Shown here piece by piece: positions 17,635-26,359 of a stretch of DNA of 64,000 nucleotides (position 1 is the stretch's first letter; each line of letters begins with the position of its first letter). The translations under genes were made by a program, and so were the position numbers. The notes beneath the pieces are model-generated. The model had not been told where the DNA came from. It did not search any database and was given only the letters and a program-made list of their open reading frames with translations. The stretch lies in the NCBI RefSeq assembly GCF_001982635.1, contig NZ_MKFI01000001.1, positions 780,781 to 844,780 on the forward strand, written 5' to 3'. This DNA comes from Bradyrhizobium mercantei (GTDB lineage: Bacteria > Pseudomonadota > Alphaproteobacteria > Rhizobiales > Xanthobacteraceae).

Positions 17635-18846
17635 TCATCCTCTGTATGGCTCTAGGCGGAGATCGCGGTTGACAATGACGCGAACCGGAAAACCTGGCCG
17701 GATGGTCAATGTCGGCTGGATGTTGAGACTACGCCGAACCACCTGCTGGCCGGTTTGGTTCAGCGAGTCGGCGGCACCGTGGCGCAACGCCTGAATGATT
17801 GCGCTGTTGTTGCTATCGGTGTCCGAGCCCTCGCCCAATTCCGTGCCAACTGCCAAAAAGGTCGAGAGCGCGGCAGCTTTGAATAGCTCACCCCAATGAT
17901 TGTCTACCTGGTCTTCGAGTCCAGCGTAACCCGCGCTGTCCGCACCAAGCTGTCGCTCAAGTACGATCGAGCGACCGTTGGGCATGATCAGCCGTGTCCA
18001 GACAAGCAACACACGTGACTGGCCGAAGGTAACCTGGCTGTCGTAGATGCCGATCAGCCGGGCTCCTTGAGGCACGAGCAAGAACCGTCCCGTGGGAGTA
18101 TCATATACATTCTCGGTGACCTGCGCTGTGATTTGTCCTGGAAGGTCCGACCGTATCCCGGTGATAAGGGCTCCTGGAATGACCGAGCCGGCTTGTACGA
18201 GATACGGTGAGGCCGGCTTGGCGATGCGGTCAGGACTTACCGTACGGCGATCCACGGATGCATTGACGAAGGCGAGCTTCTTGTCCTGACCGTTCTGCAT
18301 AGATCCATCGTCGCTCGTGCTCGTTGGGCTCGACGGCACGACGCGATCGGTCCCCAGAGCCACGGCAGCAGGCGGACCCACTTCTCTCCCGTTGCTCGAA
18401 GCAAACAAATGGCTGACACGGGCAGCTTCGGTCTCCTGGTCCCGGCGCTGCTGGTCCGGATCAGCGCCGACGGTCGGCGACTGGCCCTGTGCTGCAAGGA
18501 TCGGTCGACCGAGGTCGCCAGGAAGCGGCGGGCCAAGCTGAGGGACCGTTTGGCGTGGAAGCCCACTATAGTCCTTCGGCAGCGCCGCAATGCCGTCGGC
18601 AACGTTGTGATGGTCGGTGCTGTAAAGCTCATCGACCGCCCCGCTTCTAGAACGATTGTTCTGCAGCGACCACAACACGGCTACGCTGATAGCGAGCAAT
18701 GCAACCGCGCTCCCTCCGGCCAAGACCTTCCGCGACAGCCGTGTCACGCGCGGATGCTCCGCTCTTAACCGGAAGCTCCCGGACTCCTCGCTTGGTGTTT
18801 GCGGCTGAATCGCCTGCTCGTGATCATTTCCATTCTGGGTATTCAC
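17635..18846 (-). CDS. trbI: Conjugal transfer protein TrbI (VirB10-like)
   Basis: This 403-residue inner-membrane channel protein spans the envelope in type IV secretion. It has a short cytosolic tail, one membrane segment at about residues 40-60, a Pro/Gln-rich periplasmic linker, and the VirB10 C-terminal domain (ENVYDTPTGRFLLVPQGARL through GLEDQVDNHWGELFKAAALS). The ATG overlaps the trbG stop as ATGA, showing translational coupling. The gene is intact although its operon is truncated upstream. Confidence 0.95.
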   Translation of the reverse strand: MNTQNGNDHEQAIQPQTPSEESGSFRLRAEHPRVTRLSRKVLAGGSAVALLAISVAVLWSLQNNRSRSGAVDELYSTDHHNVADGIAALPKDYSGLPRQTVPQLGPPLPGDLGRPILAAQGQSPTVGADPDQQRRDQETEAARVSHLFASSNGREVGPPAAVALGTDRVVPSSPTSTSDDGSMQNGQDKKLAFVNASVDRRTVSPDRIAKPASPYLVQAGSVIPGALITGIRSDLPGQITAQVTENVYDTPTGRFLLVPQGARLIGIYDSQVTFGQSRVLLVWTRLIMPNGRSIVLERQLGADSAGYAGLEDQVDNHWGELFKAAALSTFLAVGTELGEGSDTDSNNSAIIQALRHGAADSLNQTGQQVVRRSLNIQPTLTIRPGFPVRVIVNRDLRLEPYRG

Positions 18847-19877
18847 GACGACGGCCTCCCGTCAGTCCTGACAAGCCTAACCTTCTGCTGATGCTCACCG
18901 CCGAGCCGGAGTTCGGCTGCTGCAAAGAGCCGATCAACGATCAGCACGTTGCCATGGGCGCGATAATTGACAAGTTCGGTCTTGCCGTCTGGACCGATGA
19001 CGAAAAGCGGAGGCATCTCACCTTGCACGATACCTTGAGGGAATTCGACATAGACCTTGCGGCCATCGTCATACACGGCAAGCGGCCGCCAAGGTGGGCT
19101 ATCCCCTTCGATCGCGTAACGAGAGATACGCTGCGCGGGATCCGGAAAAACGGGTCTCAGAGCAACTAAGTGCGATCGTTCGCGCACTGTTTCCGGATAG
19201 TACCAGGCAACGGATGGCATGTATGGCCGCTCCCGGGAGCGGAGCTCAATCAGGTAGGTGCGCCGGTCGGTATTGACGACGAGATTGGTCTCGATCGATG
19301 CGCGGGTTGGCTTGACCAAGATATGGACGCGTCGCGTGTCGCCGCTCCCACTCTCGGTATCGCCTACGACCCAGCGCACGGTGTCGCCGGCCGCGATTGG
19401 CCCTGATCCCGTCAACTGCTCTCCTTCCTCGAGCGCGATATCCGTGATCTGCCCCGGTGCGGCGTAAACCTGGTACAGCGCCCCTGGGCTATAGGCGTAG
19501 ATCTGAGCTGCGTTAAAATATCCCCGCTTGCGCGGTTCGACGCGGGCAGCGCTGTTCGCCGTCTCAACCCGGCTCACGGGCTCAGCGTCTTCCTTCCCTC
19601 CCGGCTTGCCGCCGAGTGCCGGTTTCCAGAGCGGCGGAACGTGAAGCGGTCGCAACCTGTCGTCGAGAGGCGTCGGAGGCGCCGGCAACGGAGGGGCTTC
19701 GGCGTCATAGCTGATCTCCGGCGGAATATAGGTTGCGCACCCACCGAGCGCCGTTGAACAAAGCAGAAGAGCAGACAGAACCGCTCGCTTCGCGGTCACG
19801 AACTCGGACCAAGTCGAATTGAGCTTGCCGTTCGGAATGGGACGTTTCAAATGAACGTCGGACAACGTCTTGGTCAC
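18843..19877 (-). CDS. trbG: Conjugal transfer lipoprotein TrbG (VirB9-like)
   Basis: This VirB9-family protein of 344 residues is exported and probably lipid-anchored: the leader ends with the lipobox LGGC near residue 35. The C-terminal domain carries the VirB9 phrase RSRERPYMPSVAWYYPE. I use GTG 19877, which overlaps the trbF stop as GTGA; the longer open frame upstream overlaps trbF heavily. It forms the outer-membrane ring with TrbI and the missing TrbH or equivalent. Confidence 0.93.
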   Translation of the reverse strand: MTKTLSDVHLKRPIPNGKLNSTWSEFVTAKRAVLSALLLCSTALGGCATYIPPEISYDAEAPPLPAPPTPLDDRLRPLHVPPLWKPALGGKPGGKEDAEPVSRVETANSAARVEPRKRGYFNAAQIYAYSPGALYQVYAAPGQITDIALEEGEQLTGSGPIAAGDTVRWVVGDTESGSGDTRRVHILVKPTRASIETNLVVNTDRRTYLIELRSRERPYMPSVAWYYPETVRERSHLVALRPVFPDPAQRISRYAIEGDSPPWRPLAVYDDGRKVYVEFPQGIVQGEMPPLFVIGPDGKTELVNYRAHGNVLIVDRLFAAAELRLGGEHQQKVRLVRTDGRPSS

Positions 19878-20557
19878 TGACTCAACTCCTTTGACCAGTT
19901 GATGGCGCGGACGTAGACCCCAAGGGGATTCTTGCGGAGGCGTTCGGCATCGCGCGGCGTCTCGATCGTGATTGTAAGAATTGCAGTCCATCGTTCGATC
20001 GAGCTCAACGATCCGTTGTCGTAAGTGCGCTGGGTCCATGCGACCCGAAAGCTTTCTGAAGACGCGCGAATGACGCTCGAGACGTCGACTGAGATCTGCG
20101 CCTTGCCTAACTTGGCAAAGGGGTCATTATTGCGCGCGTAGTCATTAAGCGCGGCGGCGCCGCGATCGGTCGTAAAATCATAGGCCCGAAGCCAGTTCTG
20201 GCGCAGAACGATTCCGTCAGCCGGCAGCCCTCTGACATCCTCGATGAAACGAGCCAGATGGTAGGCGATCTGGGCGTCAGTGGGCTGATATTCGAAGTTG
20301 GCCGGCGCAACCCTTTGGGCTTGGCCGAGATGATCGACTTCGACCACCCATGGCGTGATCGATCCCTGGCTCGAATGCCAGACAAGGCCTCCGGCGAGGC
20401 CGGCGGACAACATCAAGCAACCGAACGCCATCAGGCGCCAGTTCTTGGCTTGCACGCGGGCCGATCCGATGCGTTCGTCCCAAACCTGCGCTGCCTTTTG
20501 ATAAGGCGTAATCGGCTCGGGCATGCGCCCGTAATGAACGGAAGGTCGTTTGAACAT
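19874..20557 (-). CDS. trbF: Conjugal transfer protein TrbF (VirB8-like)
   Basis: This is a 227-residue VirB8-family protein with a cytosolic N-terminus (PYQKAAQVWDERIGSARVQAKNWR), one membrane helix at about residues 42-62 and a periplasmic domain ending in the conserved NPLGVYVRAINWSKEL. It follows the trbL remnant by about 100 bp and is coupled to trbG. It appears complete, so the operon was truncated just upstream of it. Confidence 0.95.
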   Translation of the reverse strand: MFKRPSVHYGRMPEPITPYQKAAQVWDERIGSARVQAKNWRLMAFGCLMLSAGLAGGLVWHSSQGSITPWVVEVDHLGQAQRVAPANFEYQPTDAQIAYHLARFIEDVRGLPADGIVLRQNWLRAYDFTTDRGAAALNDYARNNDPFAKLGKAQISVDVSSVIRASSESFRVAWTQRTYDNGSLSSIERWTAILTITIETPRDAERLRKNPLGVYVRAINWSKELSQ

Positions 20558-20657
20558 CTATCATTGCCCCTAAGATGAAGTGATCGGTTTCAAGTCGTAC
20601 GGTGCATGGGTGCGAGGTGATGCCGCGCTGCCCGTGGCGAAAGCCAGTGGCCGCATG

Positions 20658-20940
20658 TCAGCGCTCTCCTTCGGACAAATCGACGGAGGAGCCGCTGCCA
20701 CCATGATCGCCTGAGCGGACCGCGTGACCGGCTGCCGACGCTCCATGCCGAATGGTCTGGGCACGCTTTATGCGGCGCGCCCAATCGGGCTGACCTTCAG
20801 CCGGAGTGCTCGCGGTCTCCTCGCCCGCTTGCCCGCCGCCGCCGAACGCGGCCGCTGCGCGACGCAACGGACTCATTGCAGCCGAGCTTCCGGCGTCCGC
20901 GACGCCCGCAAGGCCACCGCTTCGATAGGCGGCGGATAGC
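20658..20940 (-). pseudogene. trbL: trbL C-terminal fragment
   Basis: About 94 codons remain, reading SPLRRAAAAFGGGGQAGEE, then QPDWARRIKRAQTIRHGAS and AVRSGDHGGSGSSVDLSEGE, the usual low-complexity tail of TrbL. The membrane domain is gone. Near 20940 the reading runs directly into sequence belonging to the UvrD helicase remnant, so a deletion joined the two genes. The fragment has no start of its own and is not expected to work. Confidence 0.85.
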
Positions 20941-22224
20941 CGCTCCGCTCGAACAGCCACGTCGTGAGCAGAACCCAGGGCGACGCCCGCTGAAGCCCGT
21001 CAAGTTCGCCGCCAAGTTTTTTGAAGCCAGCCCGGCCGGCATCGGAGAGCCCCTCGATCTCGTCGGCCCGCTTCAGACATTCAAAGTACGCCTCCTTGTT
21101 CTCGCGTGCCCACGCAAGCAGCGTCAGAACGTCGGCCTTCGTCACAGCATAGTCGGGTAGTGCTGCTACGCGCACGAGGCCGATACCGCCGAGCTCGGCA
21201 TCGATACTGGCCAGCGACAAGAGATCGCGCACCTCGGAACGTTCGAAGAGATCGCCGAGATAGAGAAGGGGCACACCCAGTTGTTCAAGAATTCCTGTTA
21301 TCCGCCCAAGGGTGAGGTGCGAACGCGCCAGGATCGCTTGCTCCGCATAGGGGATTCCGGCGGCTCTTAACTCTTCGATCTTGCCGCGTATCGCTTCACC
21401 TTCAGCCGACAGAGTTGGTGCCGACGTAACACTCACTGCCTTTCCGGTACCCCGCGTTGGCGTCCAGGTCGCCGCCATGCGGTGGTTGCCGATCCGCGCA
21501 GCGCCAGGAACGATGCCGGCGCCGACTTCTCATCCAGCTTGCGCTGGATACGGCGGACCAGCGTCCGCGTCTTGCCGGTGCCGGGGCCCGCTTCGACCAG
21601 CAACGGCTCCCCTTCCCACATCACGGCGGCTTGTTGACTTTCGTCAAGATCATGGACGGTGTCAGGCGGTACCTCGGGCGTGGGGCCGATCGGCGCAAGC
21701 AGCACGGCGCGCACCATCTGGTTCAGCACCAACGAAACCGGAATCCCTAGGTCACCGGCAATCTCCGCCGGGCGCCGGTTGCGTAGAACAAACTCATCGC
21801 GAAGCCAATCGCCGGGGCACAGCAATTCGCCTGCGAAAATGTCGGCCTGAACTTCCTTCCGTTCGCTTGGTGAGTACCCCTCGACCTTGCCGGCGCCACT
21901 GTCGACCGGATCGCCACCGAGACCATCGGGGCGCACCGTTACCTCGTTGTGCGGATCGTGGTGCATGTGAAAGTGGCCGATCTCGTGCGCGACCACGACG
22001 AGTTCGTCCTCTGGCGCCAGGCCTTTCTTGACCCGCACGAGGCGAAATTTTCGGTTCAGGGAGCCAAGCGTATCTGCCGGAAAATCGTGCGGCTCTACCT
22101 TGAGACGATCTGCCTTCAGAACGGCTGCGATGATTGTTGCGGCGCGGCGGTCGCCGCCCGTTGCCGCCAGCGCTTTTGCGTGGCAGGCACGAGCCTTCCG
22201 GCGGATGTCAATCCAGGTGTCCAC
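20941..22224 (-). pseudogene. ImmA/IrrE peptidase-UvrD helicase fusion, broken
   Basis: The first 263-codon frame (GTG 22224 to 21433) holds a zinc-peptidase domain with VVAHEIGHFHMHH at about residues 77-90 and a second conserved Glu region (SERKEVQADIFAGELLCP), then the start of a UvrD/Rep helicase with Walker A GPGTGKT. Shortly after, at FLAL, the sequence jumps in another frame to the C-terminal helicase lobe (20873-21478: QAILARSHLTLGRITGILEQLG, LYLGDLFERSEVRDLLSLAS). Motifs Ia to III are missing, so an internal deletion has occurred, and the C-terminus is also cut at the trbL junction. The peptidase half might still be made. It is paired with the upstream DUF2971 gene. Confidence 0.85.
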
Positions 22225-22227
22225 AGG

Positions 22228-23124
22228 TCAGACCTCTTCTAGCCAATAGCGTACTCGCTCTGGTGTCATGGGACTGTCCCGAATAATCTCGTCGCATGGC
22301 CGTGCGCGCATCACCGGCGCGCCCGTTGCCTTGGCGTGGCCAAACCGCGGGTTGTTCAATGCCAGATCATGCGCGCCATCGAACATGGCGCTCGTGATCT
22401 TAAGCATTTCGCAGACGGCATCCTTGAGCCGTTTTCGGGCTGGACGCAGCATGGCGCCGTCGAACAGATCGGCCAGCACGCCGCGCGCGATATCCATCTC
22501 GTCCGCCATATCGAGCACGTCGATGTTTCGCGCGGCCACAATATCGTCGAAGGACGTCGCCGCATTCGCCTGCGTTTCGCTCTTCCTCGCCGAATAAATC
22601 GCATTCAACGCGTTGCTGTAGGCGGTATCGAGCGCAGACTGACTGACTTCTTCGTCGGTTTCCTGGGCATACTCCTTCCACATGCGTTCGGAGGTCTTGT
22701 CGGTCGTCACGCAGAACACCCGATAGTTCTGCATGAACCCATTCGTCTCCTTCACGAATGCTTCAGACCGCGTCTTCCAGGCTTCAACGCCAAGCCCGGC
22801 CTTCTCCGGATCTTCTTTTAGCCCCGCGGCAACGATCGGACTCAGCTCTGGCTTTTGTCGGAATATCGTTTGCAGCTTCACCACGGTCGGCCGTTGTCCC
22901 GGAGGACAGGTCGGGGGTGCGTACAGGTTCGCCATGACGGCATCCACGAACCCGTCCGGCATGGTTGCCAGCGCCTTTTCCAGCTTGTCCGGAAAGAGGC
23001 TCTGTACCGTCATGTCCTCAAGGTCGTCATACTCAGACGGCTTGGCGAACCGAAAGCATTGGTTCCCGAGCGTCAGCTTGGCGCCTTGGACGCTGAGATA
23101 CTTATAGAGCGGCGGCAACGACAT
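22228..23124 (-). CDS. DUF2971 protein
   Basis: This 298-residue protein begins PPLYKYLSVQGAKLTLGNQ followed by FRFAKPSEYDDLEDM, the recognisable DUF2971 opening, and has YRVFCVTTDKTSERMWKEYA in the middle, the second family hallmark. The function of the family is not established; members often occur in accessory and defence-rich regions. It ends 3 bp before the ImmA/IrrE-helicase GTG, so the two form one unit. The C-terminal 150 residues are helical and not typical of short family members. Confidence 0.75.
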   Translation of the reverse strand: MSLPPLYKYLSVQGAKLTLGNQCFRFAKPSEYDDLEDMTVQSLFPDKLEKALATMPDGFVDAVMANLYAPPTCPPGQRPTVVKLQTIFRQKPELSPIVAAGLKEDPEKAGLGVEAWKTRSEAFVKETNGFMQNYRVFCVTTDKTSERMWKEYAQETDEEVSQSALDTAYSNALNAIYSARKSETQANAATSFDDIVAARNIDVLDMADEMDIARGVLADLFDGAMLRPARKRLKDAVCEMLKITSAMFDGAHDLALNNPRFGHAKATGAPVMRARPCDEIIRDSPMTPERVRYWLEEV

Positions 23125-23675
23125 CGGTCACCCGCAGGGCTAATACGATAAATCGAATCCTCTAAATCTGTCATTCTTTAAGCGTGTCCGAAAGGTCATC
23201 ACATCCATAAATTGATTCATCCGATCACCGGAGATTTGCGGGCATCCGCCTGCGCTGCGCTGCGGCGGAAACGGGCTCTATTCGCTTCGCTCACCTAGCC
23301 GCCTTCGTCGTATCGGCCCTTCGGGTAACGATCGCCGTGCCCCGCGCTATCGCGCGCATTTCTTTCGAGAGGAGACACTCGTCCCGCGCGGTGCAAGCAC
23401 AAGGCAAGTCCGCGCGGCGTCCCCACGTCTCCCCATGTTTTTTCATTTTGATTTTTGAATGGTGCCCCTCGTACGGAGCCTCCGCACGGATGCTTGCATC
23501 CCGCGCCCCGAAAAAGTTCCGCCATTGGTTTTCAAGCGCGGCCTTGCGCCCAGCTTGCGACATTCTATCCAATTCTTCGATGTCAACCTTTGAAACCTTC
23601 AACTCGCAACGAAAATGATCTTCATCGCCCGAACGGATTGTTTGGCGGTCTCAGGTTTGAGACCACAAAAGTACA
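23125..23675. other. No confident gene
   Basis: An AT-rich stretch at 23140-23215 is a likely promoter region for the DUF2971 gene. A 103-codon minus-strand frame (23291-23602, starting MKVSKVDIEELDRMSQ) begins protein-like, but its second half is Arg-rich and unconvincing. Confidence 0.4.
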
Positions 23676-23909
23676 GTGGCGATGGCGAACCTGGCGGACC
23701 GACTCCCGGTCACAATCGAGCGGCTGGAACGAGCACTTGTGCTACTTGCTTATTTCATCGAGCTCGACGGCGACGTGCACGTGCCGATGTACGAAAAATT
23801 CGAGGCTGAACTCGCCGATTTGAAAACAAAAGAAGCTATCAAATATCGGGCGCGCCAGCGTTTGGAGAGCTACCTCAACGAAGGTGGTGGCTTGAAAGCA
23901 ATCCGCTGA
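23676..23909 (+). CDS. Small protein beside ICE integrase
   Basis: This 77-residue protein (ADRLPVTIERLERALVLLAY, then VPMYEKFEAELADLKTKE) is helical, acidic in the middle and has no membrane segment. I recall similar small proteins next to integrases in Rhizobiales and Methylobacterium elements, but no function is known. Its 3' end overlaps the integrase 3' end by 40 bp convergently, which could link their expression. Confidence 0.6.
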   Translation: MAMANLADRLPVTIERLERALVLLAYFIELDGDVHVPMYEKFEAELADLKTKEAIKYRARQRLESYLNEGGGLKAIR

Positions 23910-25183
23910 AGGTATTTGCGCTTCAATTCCAGAGAAGGTCCCTTGCCGTATTTAGGCTTGTTGGTGTCATGGCCCATCAGACTGTCGATTAGGCTGTCTT
24001 GGGCTTCGGCCGCAATCAACCGATCTTTGAAACTATGCCTAAGCGAGTAGACAGTATGGTCCTCAGTCGGACGCAGTCCGTTTTCAAGCAAAAACTTGTT
24101 GGCCGTCGCGGAAAAGGTAGAGGAATTATCCTGATATCTGGGAAAACCATCCGGTCTCAATTTTAAGGCTGCGAGTGCCGCACCAACGAGCGGCACTTGG
24201 CGCAAGCTGTCGTCCGTCTTTAGTCGCCGACCATCTGGGAGTACGCTGACGTATGGGATCTTAGTATTGAGGTGGATCGTCTTCTTGTTGAGATTCACAA
24301 CTTCAGAAGGCCGAAGTCCTGTATCCGCGATAACGTAAATGATGTAGCGCGCGTCCTCGTTCAAGCCATCCAACACCCCGTCAGCCAGGAGGCGATTTTG
24401 GATAAACTTGGTCTCGTAAGGAGTGGGCTCCTTGTCAACCTCACCCTTCAGACGCAAGCCCTTGAATAGGTCGGGCAGCCCTAAGCGCCGCAGGACATTC
24501 AATTCCTTGATCATACCGCTCAGCTGACCAATTTCCCGGTTGGCGCTCTTTGCAGCTATCGCCTCTTGTACAATTCGATCCCGCCAATAGTTGCGGAAAT
24601 CGATCGCGTCATCGATGGTGAGGTCGGTGACAAGCTTGTCGCCAACAACGCCGGTGAAGCTCTTGACCACGCGTTTCCGGGCATTGCGCCAAATCCTGAG
24701 TTGATCCGGCGAGAGATCTAGGACCTGGTCTTTCGTTTCCGCCTCGTACTCCTCGAAGATCTTAGAGACTTTGAAGACAGGCTTCTTTTTTAGGCCGAGG
24801 ACTGCTTCTCTTGCGCCTTGGTCATTCACGAGGTCCTTGGCAACGAGCGTTTCGAGACGCTCGAGCCGGTCGGCGGCTGGCGCGGACACTAATTGTGCAT
24901 TCTCGATGTAGTCGAACCCAAGGAGGCGCGCGCGCTTTCTCGCCTCGTCGTAGCTGTTCACCACTTTGCGGGAATCTGAATCCGCAAGCGCGCGCCAGTG
25001 TTGCTCAAGACTGGCATTGAATTTTTCGGCGACGCGTGACGCACGAACCGCTGCGCGGTCCGATGCAATCCGAATCTTTGTTGAATGCCGAATAACGCCC
25101 CGCCGATCGAGGTGCGAAAACTCAATCGGGACTCGACGAGCGAAGTGCCAGGTGCCGTTTCGTCTGGTCAAAAAATCAGGCAT
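23870..25183 (-). CDS. int: Tyrosine recombinase integrase of the island
   Basis: This site-specific recombinase catalyses island excision and insertion. Catalytic residues are visible: Arg in ADTGLRPSEVVNL, His-x-x-Arg in VYSLRHSFKDRLI, His in SLMGHDTNKP, and the nucleophile Tyr most likely in KPKYGKG. The N-terminal part (MPDFLTRRNGTWHFARRVP) is the typical phage-integrase DNA-binding start, so I choose ATG 25183 (437 residues); an in-frame ATG at 25267 would add 28 residues. The tRNA-Gly 3' end lies just upstream, which is the expected att site. Confidence 0.92.
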   Translation of the reverse strand: MPDFLTRRNGTWHFARRVPIEFSHLDRRGVIRHSTKIRIASDRAAVRASRVAEKFNASLEQHWRALADSDSRKVVNSYDEARKRARLLGFDYIENAQLVSAPAADRLERLETLVAKDLVNDQGAREAVLGLKKKPVFKVSKIFEEYEAETKDQVLDLSPDQLRIWRNARKRVVKSFTGVVGDKLVTDLTIDDAIDFRNYWRDRIVQEAIAAKSANREIGQLSGMIKELNVLRRLGLPDLFKGLRLKGEVDKEPTPYETKFIQNRLLADGVLDGLNEDARYIIYVIADTGLRPSEVVNLNKKTIHLNTKIPYVSVLPDGRRLKTDDSLRQVPLVGAALAALKLRPDGFPRYQDNSSTFSATANKFLLENGLRPTEDHTVYSLRHSFKDRLIAAEAQDSLIDSLMGHDTNKPKYGKGPSLELKRKYLQRIAFKPPPSLR

Positions 25184-25304
25184 TTCGCATCGTCTGTTGG
25201 ACGTTTTGTTGGACGAAATGTTGGACGTTCTTTCTGGCAAAAATACGGATTCCATCCGTAAATTCAATAATTAGCGGGGATCACTCATGAATATATTTCG
25301 GGGA

Positions 25305-25378
25305 TGGAGCGGGTGAAGGGAATCGAACCCTCGTATTCAGCTTGGAAGGCTGCTGCTCTACCATTGAGCTACACCCGC
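25305..25378 (-). tRNA. tRNA-Gly (anticodon TCC)
   Basis: A complete cloverleaf of 74 nt has acceptor GCGGGTG pairing with CACCCGC, discriminator T and an encoded CCA. The anticodon loop CTTCCAA gives TCC, and the T-arm GAGGGTTCGATTCCCTT is normal. The integrase is directly downstream, so the gene was restored by the island's att sequence. Confidence 0.97.
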
Positions 25379-25506
25379 GTCGGGGATCACCTAACACGGC
25401 CGGGCGGCGGCCTCAACTGTCGCGGCTGACCTGGTCGCGCCGTGCAAACAGCCTTTATTTCTGCACAATCCGCCCGTTCCGCGCCCGGACCGGCCAGCCG
25501 GTGCCC

Positions 25507-25535
25507 TTAACAGGCGCGGATTCCCTGCCTATATT
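25507..25535 (+). promoter_or_regulatory. Sigma70-like promoter for the short leader transcript
   Basis: TTAACA (25507-25512) and TATATT (25530-25535) are separated by exactly 17 bp. A start near 25542 would give a transcript of about 170 nt ending at the terminator at 25681-25714. Confidence 0.6.
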
Positions 25536-25569
25536 CTCAGTCCCATCAACAAAGAAAGGAGGTGATCTA

Positions 25570-25614
25570 GTGTCTTGTCTCAAGCGCTGTCACCTCGCTG
25601 GGATCGCCCGCTAG
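25570..25614 (+). CDS. 14-residue ORF with extreme Shine-Dalgarno sequence
   Basis: The peptide MSCLKRCHLAGIAR starts with GTG at 25570 and ends at TAG. The preceding AGAAAGGAGGTGATC (25553-25567) is complementary to the last 15 bases of alphaproteobacterial 16S rRNA (from general knowledge of that sequence). A promoter lies upstream and a strong terminator follows 66 bp after the stop. It may be a leader peptide, a small functional peptide, or a ribosome-binding RNA; the sequence alone cannot decide. Confidence 0.55.
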   Translation: MSCLKRCHLAGIAR

Positions 25615-25680
25615 GCGCTGAGTAATCAGCCTGGCATCGGGGCGCTCTCAGCCCTGGACCAGCGAGACATCAAAATCGGG

Positions 25681-25714
25681 GGCGCGGCGGAAGCGATTCC
25701 GCCGCGCCTTTTTT
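25681..25714 (+). terminator. Strong rho-independent terminator
   Basis: A 12-bp perfect stem, GGCGCGGCGGAA with TTCCGCCGCGCC around a GCGA loop, is followed by six T. It ends the short transcript starting near 25542 and isolates the DGPF gene downstream. Confidence 0.9.
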
Positions 25715-25870
25715 GCGGGTTGTACCGCGCGATTCGCCGCCGCCATGCGAGCCTGCGGGATACCTTGTCGCACCCCCAAATACGGCCCGGTCCGCTACAT
25801 CAGAAATGTCGGCGTGGGCGGCTTTCAGACGTCCTTGGGCCTGCCGCATCAAAAACAGGGAGCTCACGAG

Positions 25871-26257
25871 ATGCTTTATGCCATCCTCGCCTATCACGTC
25901 GAAGCCGAGGTCAAATCGTGGAACGCCGAAGAGGACGCAGCCGTGATGACCGGCCTGCGCGAAGTCCATCAACGGCTGAAGGGCCGGCTCGGCCCGGCTG
26001 CACGGCTCGGCGACACCCGCAAGGCCAGCACCCTGCGCGGGCCCGGCCACGGCATGGTGATCGACGGCCCGTTTTCGGAGACCAAGGAGCAGCTGCTCGG
26101 CTTCTACGTGATCGATTGCGCCAATGAAGCCGATGCGATCGCGGCGGCGCGGGACTTGCGCAGCGTCAACCCGTCGGCGGTCTACGAGATCCGCGCGCTG
26201 AAGCTCTACATCCCCGGCGCGCCGTTTCCGGAAACCGCAGGCCCGCGCGACGCGTAG
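25871..26257 (+). CDS. YCII/DGPF-domain protein
   Basis: This 128-residue dimeric alpha-beta barrel protein starts MLYAILAYHVEAE and has the signature DGPFSETKEQLLGFYVIDC at about residues 75-95. Such proteins often accompany ECF sigma factors, but none is present here. I choose ATG 25871, which has AGGGAG upstream; the longer frame runs back through non-conserved sequence. The function of the family is uncertain. Confidence 0.88.
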   Translation: MLYAILAYHVEAEVKSWNAEEDAAVMTGLREVHQRLKGRLGPAARLGDTRKASTLRGPGHGMVIDGPFSETKEQLLGFYVIDCANEADAIAAARDLRSVNPSAVYEIRALKLYIPGAPFPETAGPRDA

Positions 26258-26359
26258 GATCCGGAAAACGCGGAACGCGTTGGCGCGGAGATCATGCTCA
26301 AGACTGAGCCGAGGCGCGATGACGATCCAACCTAATCTCATCGTGCTTTGGAAAGTTGT

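Larger units (their letters stand above)
1..25304. mobile_element. Decayed ICE-like genomic island at tRNA-Gly, left end outside window
   Basis: A tyrosine recombinase gene lies directly downstream of a complete tRNA-Gly gene on the same strand, the usual arrangement for an element integrated at a tRNA 3' end. Leftward follow trbF-trbG-trbI and DUF2274, the standard tail of Rhizobiales trb operons, and then 17 kb of aromatic-catabolism cargo. trbL survives only as its C-terminal end, and no relaxase, traG or trbB-J genes are present, so self-transfer looks lost. I found no second copy of the tRNA 3' end in the window, so the other attachment site should be further left. Base composition is visibly less GC-rich than in the right half. 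Confidence 0.8.

Noticed and set aside
23291..23602. 103-codon minus-strand frame starting MKVSKVDIEELDRMSQ
   Set aside because: The N-terminal part is plausible but the rest is Arg-rich and unconvincing; not enough to call a gene.
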